The notes: generated from the sequence alone by a model not told the origin. A DNA stretch of 64,000 nucleotides from Fimbriimonadaceae bacterium (GCA_020850355.1 JADZEX010000050.1:124001-188000); one strand, 5' to 3'. Shown: positions 24,575 to 35,052, counted from the stretch's first letter. Numbers and translations are program-made.

Positions 24575-24674
24575 CAGGTCCTCCGCAGAGGTTGTGCCGA
24601 ACGCCGCGGCCGACGTCAAGGGCTGGGAGGCCTCTCCGCGGCGATGGCGAAGAGCCCCGCGCTGGAGATCCGCG

Positions 24675-25460
24675 ATGCGAGTGTGGACGCAATGGCTGGT
24701 GGTCGCGGCGGCGCTGGGTTACCTCGGCGTGCGCAGCGTGGGCGGCGCCGATGCGGCCTGGGTCGACCTGTTCAACGGCCGCGACCTGACCGGCTGGACG
24801 CCCAAGATCACCGGGCAGCCTCTCGGCGAGGACAAGTTCGGCACCTTCCGGGTCACCGACGGCGCCCTCGCCGTGGGCTATGAGAAGTACGACGGGTTCA
24901 AGAACCAGTTCGGCCATATCTTCTACGAGAAGCCCTTCAGCCGCTACCGCTTCCGCTGCGAGTACCGTTTCGTCGGCGAACAGTGTCCGGGCGGGCCGGG
25001 CTGGGCGCTCCGCAACAGCGGGGTGATGATCCACTGCCAGCAGCCCGAGACGATGACGGTCGGCCAGAGCTTCCCGGTCTCGATTGAGGTGCAGCTGCTG
25101 GGCGGCAATGGCAAGGACGCCCGGCACACCGGCAACCTCTGCACCCCTGGCACCAACATCGTGATGGGCGGGCAACTGGTCACCCGGCACTGCACCGACT
25201 CCAGCAGCGAGACCTTCCACGGCGAGCAGTGGGTGACCTGCGAACTCGAGGTCCATGGCGACCAGGTGATTCGCCACCTGATCAACGGGGTCGAGGTCCT
25301 GCGCTACGAGCAGGCCCAGCTCGACCCGAACGACGGGGATGCCAAGCGGCTGATCCAGCCGGGCCAGCCGCTCCTGCTGCGCGGCGGCTATGTCAGCCTG
25401 CAGTCGGAGAGTCACCCGGTGCAGTTCCGCCGGATCCAGGTGCTGGAACTGGCCGACTAA
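24675..25460 (+). CDS. Secreted single-domain DUF1080 protein
   Basis: The 261-residue protein has a signal peptide or anchor (MRVWTQWLVVAAALGYLGV) and one DUF1080 domain. Its marks are DLFNGRDLTGWTPK, YRFRCEYRF, LRNSGVMIHCQ, VSIEVQLLGGN, WVTCELEVHGDQVIRHLINGVEVL and a final GGYVSLQSESHPVQFRRIQVLEL. It is the standard long-loop form of the family annotated as 3-keto-disaccharide hydrolase, unlike the tandem form at 1909. GGAG lies seven bases before the ATG. It probably acts on oxidised glycosides released outside the cell. Confidence 0.9.
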   Translation: MRVWTQWLVVAAALGYLGVRSVGGADAAWVDLFNGRDLTGWTPKITGQPLGEDKFGTFRVTDGALAVGYEKYDGFKNQFGHIFYEKPFSRYRFRCEYRFVGEQCPGGPGWALRNSGVMIHCQQPETMTVGQSFPVSIEVQLLGGNGKDARHTGNLCTPGTNIVMGGQLVTRHCTDSSSETFHGEQWVTCELEVHGDQVIRHLINGVEVLRYEQAQLDPNDGDAKRLIQPGQPLLLRGGYVSLQSESHPVQFRRIQVLELAD

Positions 25461-25595
25461 CGGCGTAAGCCGACCGTCAGGGGGCGTTCGCGCGGCGGTA
25501 AGGGCGAACAGGGAAGGAACCACTCGGCGCACCGCGGATGGTGCGGCGTACGCGGTTCGAGAGGCCGACTGTCGATCCGAGAGACGGGGGCGACG

Positions 25596-28500
25596 ATGCC
25601 GAAGCTGCGACGTGTCTGCCGGTGCCTGTTGGTGCTCGGCCTGCTGTGGGGCGCGGCCAGCGCGCCCGTCTGGCGCCAGTCGGCGCGACCCGCCGTCCGC
25701 CCGACCGTGGCCGCCGCGGTCGACCACCTGCGGCAGCCGCTGCACTTCGAGCCGGCGGTCGACCAGCAGAGCTACGTCTGCGCCGGGCCGGGGTACCGGG
25801 TGCAGGTCACCCGCGACGGGCTGCGCGTGCATCTGGCCAACCGGCACCGCAGCGGAGCGGCACAACCGGTGGCGTTCACCCTCCGCGGCGCCAACCCGGC
25901 CGCCCGCGTCACCGCCAGCGACCCGTTGGCCGGCCGCAGCAACTACTTCCTGGGCAACGACCCCCGCCGCTGGCGGACCGCCGTGCGGCACTACGAAAAG
26001 GTCCGCGTGGCGGCCGTCTACCCGGGCATCGATCTGGTCGTCTACGGCACGGCCGACGGCCGTGTCGAGCACGACTTCGTGGTCGCCCCCGGGGCCGATC
26101 CGTCCCAGATTGCCTTCGATGTCGGCGGCACCCGCCGCCAGCGCGTCGCCGCCGACGGCAGCCTGCGCCTGCCCGTGCCCGGCGGCCAGGTCCAGTTGCT
26201 GCAGCCGGTGGTCTACCAGTCCGGCCCCGCCCGCGAGCCCGTCGCCGGCTCGTTCCACCGCCGCGACGATGGCGCCTGGGGCTTCGCCCTCGGCTCCTGG
26301 GACCGCCGCCGGACGCTGATCATCGACCCGGTGCTCGATTACTCGACGTATCTGGGGGGCAGCAATCACAACGGGCTGCTCTGCACCGCGCTGGACAGCA
26401 GCGGCAACCTCTACGTCGGAGGGTTCACCGGCTCGACCGACTACCCGATCCTCGATGCCTACGACAACAGCTACAACGGCGGCACCTATGACGCAGTTGT
26501 CAGCAAGCTGGATCCTACCGGAGACCTGATCTACTCCACCTTCATCGGTGGCTACGCCCTGGATGATGGCGTGCATCGGCTGGCGGTAACGGCTACCGGC
26601 GACGTCATACTCGCTGGCATCACGGAGTCCACCGACTTCCCCACCACCGTCGGTGCGCATGACCGCAACTACAATGGCGGAAGCATCGATGGCGACGGGT
26701 TCATTGCCAAGCTAGACCCGAGCGGTTCTGCCCTGGTCTATGGGACCTACCTCGGTGGATCAGGCGACGACGTCATCCGAGGCTTGGCGGTCGCCAGCGA
26801 TACGTCAACCTGGATCGTCGGCGCCAGCACGGGGTCGTTCCCGATGGTCGGCGCGCCACAAGCCAGTTACGGTGGCGGCGACCACGATGGCTACATCGCC
26901 CATCTGTCCACCGATGGCAGCACGTTGCTGTCGTCCACGTACCTCGGCACCTCGGGTGATGACTACATCTATGGAGTTGGCCTGGACAGCAGCGGCAACC
27001 CGATCGTCGGTGGAACCGGTGGCAGCGCGACCGGCTGGCCCCTCACGCCCACCACGATTGGTCCACAGGGCGGCCAGGAGGCCCTGGTCGCCAAGCTCGC
27101 GGCCGACGGTGCGTCCTTCACCTGGGTGACATTGATCGGTGGCGGCGACACGGACTGGGTGCTCGACCTGGCTGTTGACAGCTCAGGCAACTCCTACGCA
27201 GTCGGCTCCTCGGCTTCGGTCAACTTCCCGGTCACCGGCGGCGCTCTCCAGCCGACCCATGGTGGCGGCGATGATGGCCTGGCCCTGAAGCTGAACAGCA
27301 GCGGCAGCAACCTCTCGTATGCCACTTACGTCGGGGGCGGCGGGGGCGATGTACTGAATGCGCTGCGCCTGCGCACCAACGGCACGTTGGTGGCCGTTGG
27401 CAGCGCGATCTCGAACAACCTATCCGTGGTCAGCGCGATTCAGACGACCCACGCGGGTGGCCAGGAAGCGCTGATTGTGGATCTGAACGCCACCGCCACC
27501 GCCAGCAGCTTCTTGAGCTTCCTGGGCGGCAACGGTGACGACGTGGCGAGGGCGGTCGACATCGATTTGTCGGGCGGCTACTACGTGACGGGCTTCAGTG
27601 GATCGTCTGACTTCCCGGTGACGCCCACCGCCTACCAGACGACGGAGACTGGATCGCCGACTCTGTATACAGGCTTCGTCTCCAAGATCACCCCCGGAGC
27701 CGTCTACACCGTCACCCGCGCTGCCGACTCCGGGGCGGGCAGCTTGCGGGAGGCGCTGGAGTACTGCAACAGCCACGCCGGCGCCGACACCATCGAGTTC
27801 GACATCGGCGGCACGGGGCCGCACGTCATCGCGCTGCAGTCGACCCTGCCGGTGATCACCGAGACCGTGGTGATCGACGCCACCACGCAGCCGGGCTTTG
27901 TCGCCAACAGCCTGAATGTCGGCACCAACGCCGCGCCCCAGATCGTGCTGGATGGGACCGATCTGGGCGGGGTCTACCGCAGCCCGGTGAACGACACGGG
28001 GCTGCAGATTGAGGCCGACAACTGCGAAGTGCGGGGGCTGGTGCTCCGGAACTTCGCCGAGATTGGGATCCTGATCAGCGGCGTGTCGGGCACCAAGGTG
28101 CAGAGCTGCTTCATCGGCACCGCCGCCGACGGGACCAGCGGTGCGGCCAACGACAAGGGCATCGTGATCAGCAACGGCAGCGGCAACCTGATCGGGGCGG
28201 CCGCCAAGACGACCCGCAACTTGATCTCGGCGAACCGCGTCGGAATCGAGATCAGCGGTTCCAGCGGTGGCGGCAACAAGGTCTTCGGCAACCTGATCGG
28301 CACCACCGCGCCGGGGGACGCGGCGCTCGGCAACCTCGACAACGGCATCGCCATCAGCGGTTCGCCCAACAACGAGATCGGCGGCATCAACGCTGGCGAA
28401 GGCAACGTGATCGCCGCCTCCAGCAGCACCTGGGCGACCGGCGTCAGCATCGGCGGCAGCACGGCCAGCGGCAACAAGCTGCGCGGCAACCGCATCGGTA

Positions 28501-31500
28501 CCAACGCCGCCGGGACCGCCGCGCTGCCCATCCGGTATGTCGGCGTTGATGTCAACAACGCGCCCAACAACCTGATTGGCGACAGCGTCAGCGGCGGCGG
28601 CAACCTGATCTCGGGCTGTCTGGGCGAGGGACTAATCATCACGCAGGCCGGCGCCACCGGCAACCAGGTCCTCGGCAACACCATCGGCCTCAACCTGGCC
28701 GGCGACGCCGACCTCGGCAATGGCGGCACCGGGGTCAACCTCAACCAGTCCTCCAGCGGCACCGTGGTCGGTGGCAGCGGTCTGGCCCGCAACGTGATCG
28801 CCGGCAACGAAGGCCACGGCTGCTGGCTGAACAGCGGCACCAACAACAACACCATTCAGGGCAACCTGATCGGCCTGCGCGCCGACGGTACCGCCGCGAT
28901 TGCCAACTCCGGCCACGGCATCCGGATCGAACAGAGCTCGACCAACACGACGATCGGTGGCGCGCTGGCGGCCCAGCGCAATGTGATCAGCGGCAACGGC
29001 GTGGACGGGGTCCACATCGACAACTCAGCCGACATCACGCTTGAGGGCAACTACATTGGACTGAACGCGGTCGGGGATGCAGCCATCGGCAACGGCGACT
29101 CCGGCGTCTACCTGGTCAGCGCCAGTGACCGTTGCATCCTCCGCAACAACACCATCAGCGGGAACATCAACCACAAGGGGATCCGCTGGGAGGGCGGCGA
29201 CGACGGCCAGATCTTGGGCAACCGGATCGGCACGAACGCCGCGGGAACCGCGGCGTTGCCCAACGCCCTGGGCGTGTGGGTCTCCGGCGGCACCAACCTG
29301 CTGCTGGGCGACCACACAGCCGGCAGCGGCAACCTGATCAGCGGCAACACCGGAGACGCCGTCACCATCAGTGCCAGCGGCGCCTGCGTCTACAACAACC
29401 TGATTGGTCTGGCGGCCGATGGGACCACCGCCCTGGCCAACGACGGCGCTGGCCTGCTGGTGACCGGCGGGGCGACCGGGGCCAAGATCGGCGGTACCGG
29501 GTCGTTGGAGGCCAACCGCATCGCCTACAACACCGGCGACGGCGTCAGCGTGGCGCCGGCCGGGGCCACGCCCAGCGGGATCGAGATTCGCGGCAACCGG
29601 ATCTTCGGCAACACCGGGCTGGGGATCGACCTCGACCCCGACGGGGTCAACTACAACGACCTGGGTGACGGCGACTCCGGCGCCAACCAGCAGCTCAACT
29701 TCCCCGTCTTGACCCACGCCTGGGTCGACGGCAGCGGCCTCAATGCCGAGGGTGATCTCGACGTGCCGGGCGGCGCCTACCCGGTGCAGGTCGATGTCTA
29801 CAGCAATCCCGCCGCCGACCCGAGCGGCTACGGCGAGGGCGAGGTATTCTGCGGCTCAACGACCGTCGCCAGCGGCTCTCGCTTCGCGGTCGGAGCGCTG
29901 CCCAACTCCAGTGTCGGGCAGACCATCACGGTGGTGGCGACCGACCTGAACGGCAACAGCAGCGAGTTCGGCGCGGCCTTGCCCGCCCGCGCCACGGCGC
30001 CCAATGTGGTCACCACCACCGCCGACAGCGGCCGCGGGTCGCTGCGCGAGGCGATCGACTGGTGCAACGCCACCGCCGGCACCCAGACCATCACCTTCGC
30101 CATCAACGGCACCGGCCCGCACAGCATCGTGCCGGCCAGCAACCTGCCGGCGGTGACCGACCCGGTGGTGGTGGACGGCTACAGCCAGGCTGGCGCCAGC
30201 CCGAATACCCAGGCCAGCGGCACCAACGCGGTCTGGATGATCGTCCTGGACGGCCGCAATGTCAGCGCCGGCGGCAGCGGCCTGCACCTCGGGGCCGACG
30301 GCTGCAGCGTCCGCGGGCTGGCCTTCGAGAACTGGACCTCCTACGGCGTCGACGTGCGCGCCGACAACGGCACTGTCGCCGGCTGCCGCTTCGGCTCCAG
30401 CGGCCGCAGCAACGCCACGGCGCTGCGATTCTACAACGCCGTCGGCGGCACCGCCGGGGGCACCACGCTGGCCAGCCGCAACCTGGTCGGCTACAGCACC
30501 ACCGCCGGGGTCAGCGTCGATGGCTGCTCGGACGTCGTGGTGCAGGGCAACCTGCTGGGCACCGACGCCGCCGGCAGCACCGCCAACGCCAACAGCATCG
30601 GCCTGCTGGTCACCAACACCTCGGCCCACGCCGTGCTGCGCAACAACGTGATCAGCGGCAACACCACCGGCGTGCGCCTCACCGGGGCTTACACGACCGG
30701 CAACCAACTGCTCGGCAACCGCATCGGCACGACCGCCGCCGGGACCGCCGCGCTGGGCAACGGGACGGGTATCGAGGTCTCGGCACAGGCCCACAACAAC
30801 GAGATCGGCGGCCCCGGCGGCGGTGACGGCAACCTGATCAGCGGCAACAGCGGCCACGGCCTGACGATCCAGACCTGCACCGGGACGCTGGTTCAGAACA
30901 ACGGCCTCGGCGTGGGCGCCGGGGGGATCGCGCTCGGCAACGGCGGCGACGGCGTGGCGCTCTCGCAGAGCGCGGCCAACAGTGCGATCGGCGGGACGGG
31001 CACCAACGAGGGCAACCAGATCGCCAACAACACCGGGGCCGGGGTGCGGCTGCTGGCCGACGCCGGCAACGGCAACCAGATCGTCGGGAACCGCATCACC
31101 GCCAACGGCGGGCTGGGGATTGACCTCGACCCGTCGGGCGCCAACTTCAACGACACCGACGACAGTGATGGCGGGCCGAACCAGCGGCAGAACTTCCCGG
31201 TGCTCGACGCGGCCTACGACCGTGGCCCCAGCGGCACGCTGCTGCAGTACACCATCGACAGCCCCTCGACTCAGACCACCTACCCGGTGCAGCTTGAGGT
31301 GTTCCAGAACGACAGCGCGCACTGGAGCGGCTTTGGCGAGGGGCAGACCTTCTTGACCCGGCTGGCCGTCAACGCGCCGGGCAGCTACAACGCCAGCCTG
31401 CCGCAACTGGCCGCCGGCACCAGGTTGTCGGCCACCGTCACCGATGCCAACGGCAACACCTCGGAGTTCGCCCACGGGATCGAGGTGATCGGCCAGCCGG

Positions 31501-34500
31501 CGGCGCTGGTCTACACGCAGCAGCCGACCAACGTGGTCGCGGGCAACGCCATCGCGCCGGCCGTGACGGTCGAACTGCGCGACCTCAACGACCGTCTGGT
31601 GGCGGTCGACAGCAGCAGCGTGACGCTCACGCGGGGCGCCGGGCCGAACGGCAGCAGCCTCGGCGGAACGACCAGTGTCAACGCCGTGAACGGCGTGGCG
31701 ACTTTCGACAACTTGCTGCTGCCGCAGGCCGGCGCCGGCTACACGCTGCTGGCCAGCGCCGGGCCACTGGGCCCGACCGCCAGCTCGCCGTTCAACGTCA
31801 CGCCCGGCGCGCCGGCGGCGCTGAGCTTTGGTCAGCAGCCGACCGACCAGTTGGCGACGGTGGCGCTCCAACCCGCGGTGACCGTGCGGATCGAGGACGC
31901 CCACGGCAACCTCTGTGCGACCGCCACCGATCCGGTCAGCGTCTCGTTGACCGGCGGCGGGGGCGGCGCGCTCAGCGGCACCTTGACCCGCAACGCCGTC
32001 AACGGCGTCGCCACCTTCGACGACCTGAGCGTCGACCTGGTGGGGTCCAGCTACCAGTTGCTCGCCGGCTCGGGCGGCCTGACCGGCGCCAGCAGCGCGC
32101 TCTTTGCGATCCTGCCGGGCAATGCGGCGCGGCTGGTGATCGTCAACGAGCCGGGCCCCGGCCTCGTTGGGCAGCCGCTGGCCCCGGCCTTGGAGGTGGA
32201 AATCCACGATGCCGGCGGCAACCTGGCGGCTGGCGCCACCGACAATGTCAACGTCGTGCTGGGCAACAACCCCAGCGGCGCGACGCTTGGTGGTACGGTC
32301 ACCAAGGCCGCCGTCGGCGGGCGGGTGGTCTTCGACAACCTGCTGCTGAACCGGCCGGGCAGCGGCTACACGCTGAACGCCCGAGCGGCTGGAGCGGTCG
32401 GTGCCACCAGCAACGGCTTCGACATCACGGCGGTGGATCCGACCCACCTGGTCTTCACGACGGAGCCCACTGATGTCGTCAGCGGGCAGGTGATGCTACC
32501 GGCGGTGGTGGTTGAAGGGCGGGACGACTCCGACACCGTCTTGGGCGACCACCTGGTCACCCTGACCCTCGGCAACAACCCGGCCGGCGCGCGGTTGGGT
32601 GGGACGGTGTCCCGCCGCCTGGTCAACGGCGTGGCAACCTTCGACAATCTGCGCCTCGACCTGGCCGGGGCGGGCGTCACGCTGACCGCCAGCGCCAGCG
32701 GTCTGGCGCCGGCCGAGAGCGCCGCCTTCGAGGTGCTGCCCGGCAGCGGCCAGCGACTACGGTTCCTCAACAGCCCGGCCTCGGCCACGGCGGACGACAT
32801 TCTGGAGACGGTGCAGGTCGAGGTCGTCGATGCCTTCGACAACCGCGTCACGGGGCAGAGCGGCGACGTCTCCCTGCGGCTCGATTCCAGCACCGTGCCG
32901 CTCCAGGGCACCGTGACCCGGCCGCTGGTCTCCGGCGTGGCAACCTTCGACGACCTGGCGGTCTACAAGGCGCAGGCCGGGTTTGTCCTGGAGGCACTCG
33001 CGGGAGGCCTGACGCCCACCCTGAGCGCGGCGTTCGACATCGGCCCGGGCGCGGTCGATCCCGACCGCAGCACGTTCCGGGCCGCGCCGACCGTCTTGCC
33101 AGCCGACGCCACGGCGGTCGCAGACTTGCTGGTGCAGGCGCTCGACGCCCACGACAACCCGCTGCAGAACCTGCCGGCCGCTGCCCTGAGCCTGACCAAC
33201 GGCGACGGCCTGGGGCCGGCCGACGGCTTCTTCGTCGACCTGCCGACCACCCCGGGCGATGCCAGCGGCCGGCTGCGGGCCGGCGCCCGGTCGGCCCACC
33301 CGCGGGTCGTGCAGCTCACCGCAACGGTCCACGGCGTGGCGTTGACGACCCTGGTGGACCTGACCTTCCAGCCGCGCCGGCCGGATCCGAGCAAGTGCCT
33401 GGTGGCCCTCGACCCGCCCCAGGTGGCCGCCGACGGCAGCGAGACGGCGGTGCTGACGGTGACGTTGCGCGATGCCGCTGACCAGCCGGTCGACGGTCTG
33501 CCGGTCGAGCTGCGGGACCTCCAAATCGACGGCCCGGCTGACGGCGTGCAGCTTGTCGATGCGGGGCAAGACAGTGACGCCGCCGGCGTCTACCGCGTGA
33601 CCTTGGCCGTCGTCACGGCGGGCCGCTACCTGTTGACCCCACGTGTCGGCGCCACGGCGCTGAGCAGCGTCACGCTGACCGGCCGGCTGTGGGCCGACCT
33701 GGTGCTGCCGGCCGGGCTGACCTTCCGAGCGCTGCCGCTGCAGCCCGACCTGGAGCGGCTGCGCGACCTGTTCGTCGAGCCGGGCCTGCAGGTGGCCTGG
33801 TACGACACGCCGGCGAGGACCTACCGCTCGCTGAGCCTGCCCGACCTGTCGAGCCGCAGCGTGCTGCCCGCCTGGCAACTGGCCGGCGCCGGGCTCTGGT
33901 TCCGCAGCGACCGCGACCGGGTGCTGCGGATCACCGGCGACCCGTGGCCCGACGCCCCGTTGACGCTGCGCCTGGCGCCGGGCTGGAACTCCTGCGCCAA
34001 CCCCTACGACGGCCTGTTGGGCTGGGCGCTGGCCGACATTGAGGTCCTGCAGGACGGCGATCCGATCGGCACGCTGGCCGACGAGGCGCTCTGGGATACG
34101 ACCGTGCGGCCCTACGGCTGGACCTGGGGGCCGGGCGGCTACGCGCTGGTCTTCGACCCGGCCCGGCCCGGCTTCGAGGGCGTGGTCGGCGAGTTGGCGC
34201 CGTACCAGGGCATCTGGCTGCAGGCGCGGGCCACGGGCATCAGTCTGCGGCTGCCGCCGCCGGCCGCGGGGCGGACCCGTGCCAAGGCGCTGGCCGGCAC
34301 GCTGCGCGACTGGACTGTCAACCTGCGGGCCACCGCGGGCGCGCAGCAGTCGGGCGCCGTGGTCGGGCTCTCGTCGCGCCTGACTCGGGCGCTGCCGTTG
34401 GTCGAACCGCCGGCGGTCGAGGCGGGCGGCGGGCTCAGTTTGCGGCTGCTGGACCCGGTCGAAGGTCGCCTGGCCGGCATGCTGCAAACCTCGGCGGGCA

Positions 34501-35015
34501 ACCGCTGGCAGTGGCGCGCCGAAGTCAGCGGCACGACCGGCGAGGCGGTCACCCTGAGCTGGCCGAGCCTGCTGCGCGAACTGCCGCGCGGCGTGCAGTT
34601 GGAACTGCGCGACCTGGTCAGCGGCCGGGTCACGGCGCTCAATGCGCGCGGGGCCTACACCTGGCAGCCCGCCGGCGCCGGCGAGACGCGCAGCTTCGAG
34701 CTGACCGCGCGGATCGGCAACCTCAACCGCGCCACGATCGGCAGCCTGACCGTCAGCGCTGCGCGCGGCGGCGGGGCGCTGCTCAGCCTGGTGCTGAGCG
34801 ACGCGGCGGAGGTGGTGGTGACGGTGCGTGGCCTGGGCGGCCGGGTGGTCCGGCAGTTCAGCCGACCGGTCCCGGCCGGCCCGGTCAGCCTGGGCTGGGA
34901 CGGTCTCGACCAGGACGGCCGCCGGGTGCCGCGGGGCAGCTACCTGGTGGAGGCGCTGGCCAGCAGCGCCAACGGAGCGCAGTCGCGGGCCAGCCGCACC
35001 GTGACCATCCAGTAG
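25596..35015 (+). CDS. Giant secreted beta-propeller / beta-helix / Ig-repeat protein (3139 residues)
   Basis: Order of parts: signal peptide (MPKLRRVCRCLLVLGLLWGAASA); an N-terminal domain seen before SBBP repeats (about 40-245); SBBP beta-propeller repeats (about 247-705, recurring STYLGGSGDD and LDSSGN units); two right-handed beta-helices, each opening TVTRAADSGAGSLREALEYCN or the related TTTADSGRGSLREAIDWCN (about 706-1465 and 1469-1965), rich in IGGTGxxxxN and NxISGN turns; five Ig-like repeats of about 103 residues (1967-2485); Big1/invasin-like domains (about 2490-2700); a beta-rich region; and a FlgD-like Ig domain at the end (GYDxDGRxVPxGxYLV-type, here DGLDQDGRRVPRGSYLV). It is probably a surface or released adhesin or polymer-binding protein. 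Third codon positions look less GC-rich in the propeller part than in the rest. Confidence 0.88.
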   Translation: MPKLRRVCRCLLVLGLLWGAASAPVWRQSARPAVRPTVAAAVDHLRQPLHFEPAVDQQSYVCAGPGYRVQVTRDGLRVHLANRHRSGAAQPVAFTLRGANPAARVTASDPLAGRSNYFLGNDPRRWRTAVRHYEKVRVAAVYPGIDLVVYGTADGRVEHDFVVAPGADPSQIAFDVGGTRRQRVAADGSLRLPVPGGQVQLLQPVVYQSGPAREPVAGSFHRRDDGAWGFALGSWDRRRTLIIDPVLDYSTYLGGSNHNGLLCTALDSSGNLYVGGFTGSTDYPILDAYDNSYNGGTYDAVVSKLDPTGDLIYSTFIGGYALDDGVHRLAVTATGDVILAGITESTDFPTTVGAHDRNYNGGSIDGDGFIAKLDPSGSALVYGTYLGGSGDDVIRGLAVASDTSTWIVGASTGSFPMVGAPQASYGGGDHDGYIAHLSTDGSTLLSSTYLGTSGDDYIYGVGLDSSGNPIVGGTGGSATGWPLTPTTIGPQGGQEALVAKLAADGASFTWVTLIGGGDTDWVLDLAVDSSGNSYAVGSSASVNFPVTGGALQPTHGGGDDGLALKLNSSGSNLSYATYVGGGGGDVLNALRLRTNGTLVAVGSAISNNLSVVSAIQTTHAGGQEALIVDLNATATASSFLSFLGGNGDDVARAVDIDLSGGYYVTGFSGSSDFPVTPTAYQTTETGSPTLYTGFVSKITPGAVYTVTRAADSGAGSLREALEYCNSHAGADTIEFDIGGTGPHVIALQSTLPVITETVVIDATTQPGFVANSLNVGTNAAPQIVLDGTDLGGVYRSPVNDTGLQIEADNCEVRGLVLRNFAEIGILISGVSGTKVQSCFIGTAADGTSGAANDKGIVISNGSGNLIGAAAKTTRNLISANRVGIEISGSSGGGNKVFGNLIGTTAPGDAALGNLDNGIAISGSPNNEIGGINAGEGNVIAASSSTWATGVSIGGSTASGNKLRGNRIGTNAAGTAALPIRYVGVDVNNAPNNLIGDSVSGGGNLISGCLGEGLIITQAGATGNQVLGNTIGLNLAGDADLGNGGTGVNLNQSSSGTVVGGSGLARNVIAGNEGHGCWLNSGTNNNTIQGNLIGLRADGTAAIANSGHGIRIEQSSTNTTIGGALAAQRNVISGNGVDGVHIDNSADITLEGNYIGLNAVGDAAIGNGDSGVYLVSASDRCILRNNTISGNINHKGIRWEGGDDGQILGNRIGTNAAGTAALPNALGVWVSGGTNLLLGDHTAGSGNLISGNTGDAVTISASGACVYNNLIGLAADGTTALANDGAGLLVTGGATGAKIGGTGSLEANRIAYNTGDGVSVAPAGATPSGIEIRGNRIFGNTGLGIDLDPDGVNYNDLGDGDSGANQQLNFPVLTHAWVDGSGLNAEGDLDVPGGAYPVQVDVYSNPAADPSGYGEGEVFCGSTTVASGSRFAVGALPNSSVGQTITVVATDLNGNSSEFGAALPARATAPNVVTTTADSGRGSLREAIDWCNATAGTQTITFAINGTGPHSIVPASNLPAVTDPVVVDGYSQAGASPNTQASGTNAVWMIVLDGRNVSAGGSGLHLGADGCSVRGLAFENWTSYGVDVRADNGTVAGCRFGSSGRSNATALRFYNAVGGTAGGTTLASRNLVGYSTTAGVSVDGCSDVVVQGNLLGTDAAGSTANANSIGLLVTNTSAHAVLRNNVISGNTTGVRLTGAYTTGNQLLGNRIGTTAAGTAALGNGTGIEVSAQAHNNEIGGPGGGDGNLISGNSGHGLTIQTCTGTLVQNNGLGVGAGGIALGNGGDGVALSQSAANSAIGGTGTNEGNQIANNTGAGVRLLADAGNGNQIVGNRITANGGLGIDLDPSGANFNDTDDSDGGPNQRQNFPVLDAAYDRGPSGTLLQYTIDSPSTQTTYPVQLEVFQNDSAHWSGFGEGQTFLTRLAVNAPGSYNASLPQLAAGTRLSATVTDANGNTSEFAHGIEVIGQPAALVYTQQPTNVVAGNAIAPAVTVELRDLNDRLVAVDSSSVTLTRGAGPNGSSLGGTTSVNAVNGVATFDNLLLPQAGAGYTLLASAGPLGPTASSPFNVTPGAPAALSFGQQPTDQLATVALQPAVTVRIEDAHGNLCATATDPVSVSLTGGGGGALSGTLTRNAVNGVATFDDLSVDLVGSSYQLLAGSGGLTGASSALFAILPGNAARLVIVNEPGPGLVGQPLAPALEVEIHDAGGNLAAGATDNVNVVLGNNPSGATLGGTVTKAAVGGRVVFDNLLLNRPGSGYTLNARAAGAVGATSNGFDITAVDPTHLVFTTEPTDVVSGQVMLPAVVVEGRDDSDTVLGDHLVTLTLGNNPAGARLGGTVSRRLVNGVATFDNLRLDLAGAGVTLTASASGLAPAESAAFEVLPGSGQRLRFLNSPASATADDILETVQVEVVDAFDNRVTGQSGDVSLRLDSSTVPLQGTVTRPLVSGVATFDDLAVYKAQAGFVLEALAGGLTPTLSAAFDIGPGAVDPDRSTFRAAPTVLPADATAVADLLVQALDAHDNPLQNLPAAALSLTNGDGLGPADGFFVDLPTTPGDASGRLRAGARSAHPRVVQLTATVHGVALTTLVDLTFQPRRPDPSKCLVALDPPQVAADGSETAVLTVTLRDAADQPVDGLPVELRDLQIDGPADGVQLVDAGQDSDAAGVYRVTLAVVTAGRYLLTPRVGATALSSVTLTGRLWADLVLPAGLTFRALPLQPDLERLRDLFVEPGLQVAWYDTPARTYRSLSLPDLSSRSVLPAWQLAGAGLWFRSDRDRVLRITGDPWPDAPLTLRLAPGWNSCANPYDGLLGWALADIEVLQDGDPIGTLADEALWDTTVRPYGWTWGPGGYALVFDPARPGFEGVVGELAPYQGIWLQARATGISLRLPPPAAGRTRAKALAGTLRDWTVNLRATAGAQQSGAVVGLSSRLTRALPLVEPPAVEAGGGLSLRLLDPVEGRLAGMLQTSAGNRWQWRAEVSGTTGEAVTLSWPSLLRELPRGVQLELRDLVSGRVTALNARGAYTWQPAGAGETRSFELTARIGNLNRATIGSLTVSAARGGGALLSLVLSDAAEVVVTVRGLGGRVVRQFSRPVPAGPVSLGWDGLDQDGRRVPRGSYLVEALASSANGAQSRASRTVTIQ
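31500..33050 (+). repeat. Five tandem Ig-like repeats of about 310 bp inside the giant gene
   Basis: Units start near 31500, 31814, 32124, 32438 and 32749. Each encodes an opening strand of the type LVFxxQPT, a central AVxVxxxDxxxN strand, then LGGTxxxxxVNGVATFDNLxL and GxGYTLxAxAGG. The units are diverged, not identical, so this is an old protein repeat and not a recent duplication. Confidence 0.8.
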
Positions 35016-35023
35016 TCCGCCCT

Positions 35024-35052
35024 GGCCGGGCGCAGGAACCCCGCACCCGGCC
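35024..35052 (+). terminator. Hairpin after the giant gene
   Basis: GGCCGGG (35024-35030) and CCCGGCC (35046-35052) form a 7-bp stem with a 15-base loop, nine bases after the stop codon at 35015. It lacks a T tract, so it may be weak and allow readthrough into the gene at 35080. Confidence 0.35.

Noticed and set aside
25461-25595. Riboswitch or tRNA-like element before the giant gene
   Set aside because: Small inverted repeats (GTTCGC/GCGAAC at 25486-25509, CGCACC/GGTGCG at 25528-25545) and a GGTTCGA stretch are visible, but no cloverleaf or known riboswitch core can be built.
29856-32447. An 863-codon open frame opposite the giant gene
   Set aside because: It is antisense to well-defined beta-helix and Ig-like repeats, with no motif of its own.
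25596-35015. CRISPR array or DNA satellite in the repeat-rich part
   Set aside because: Repeats are protein-level, diverged and in frame; there are no short identical repeats with unique spacers.
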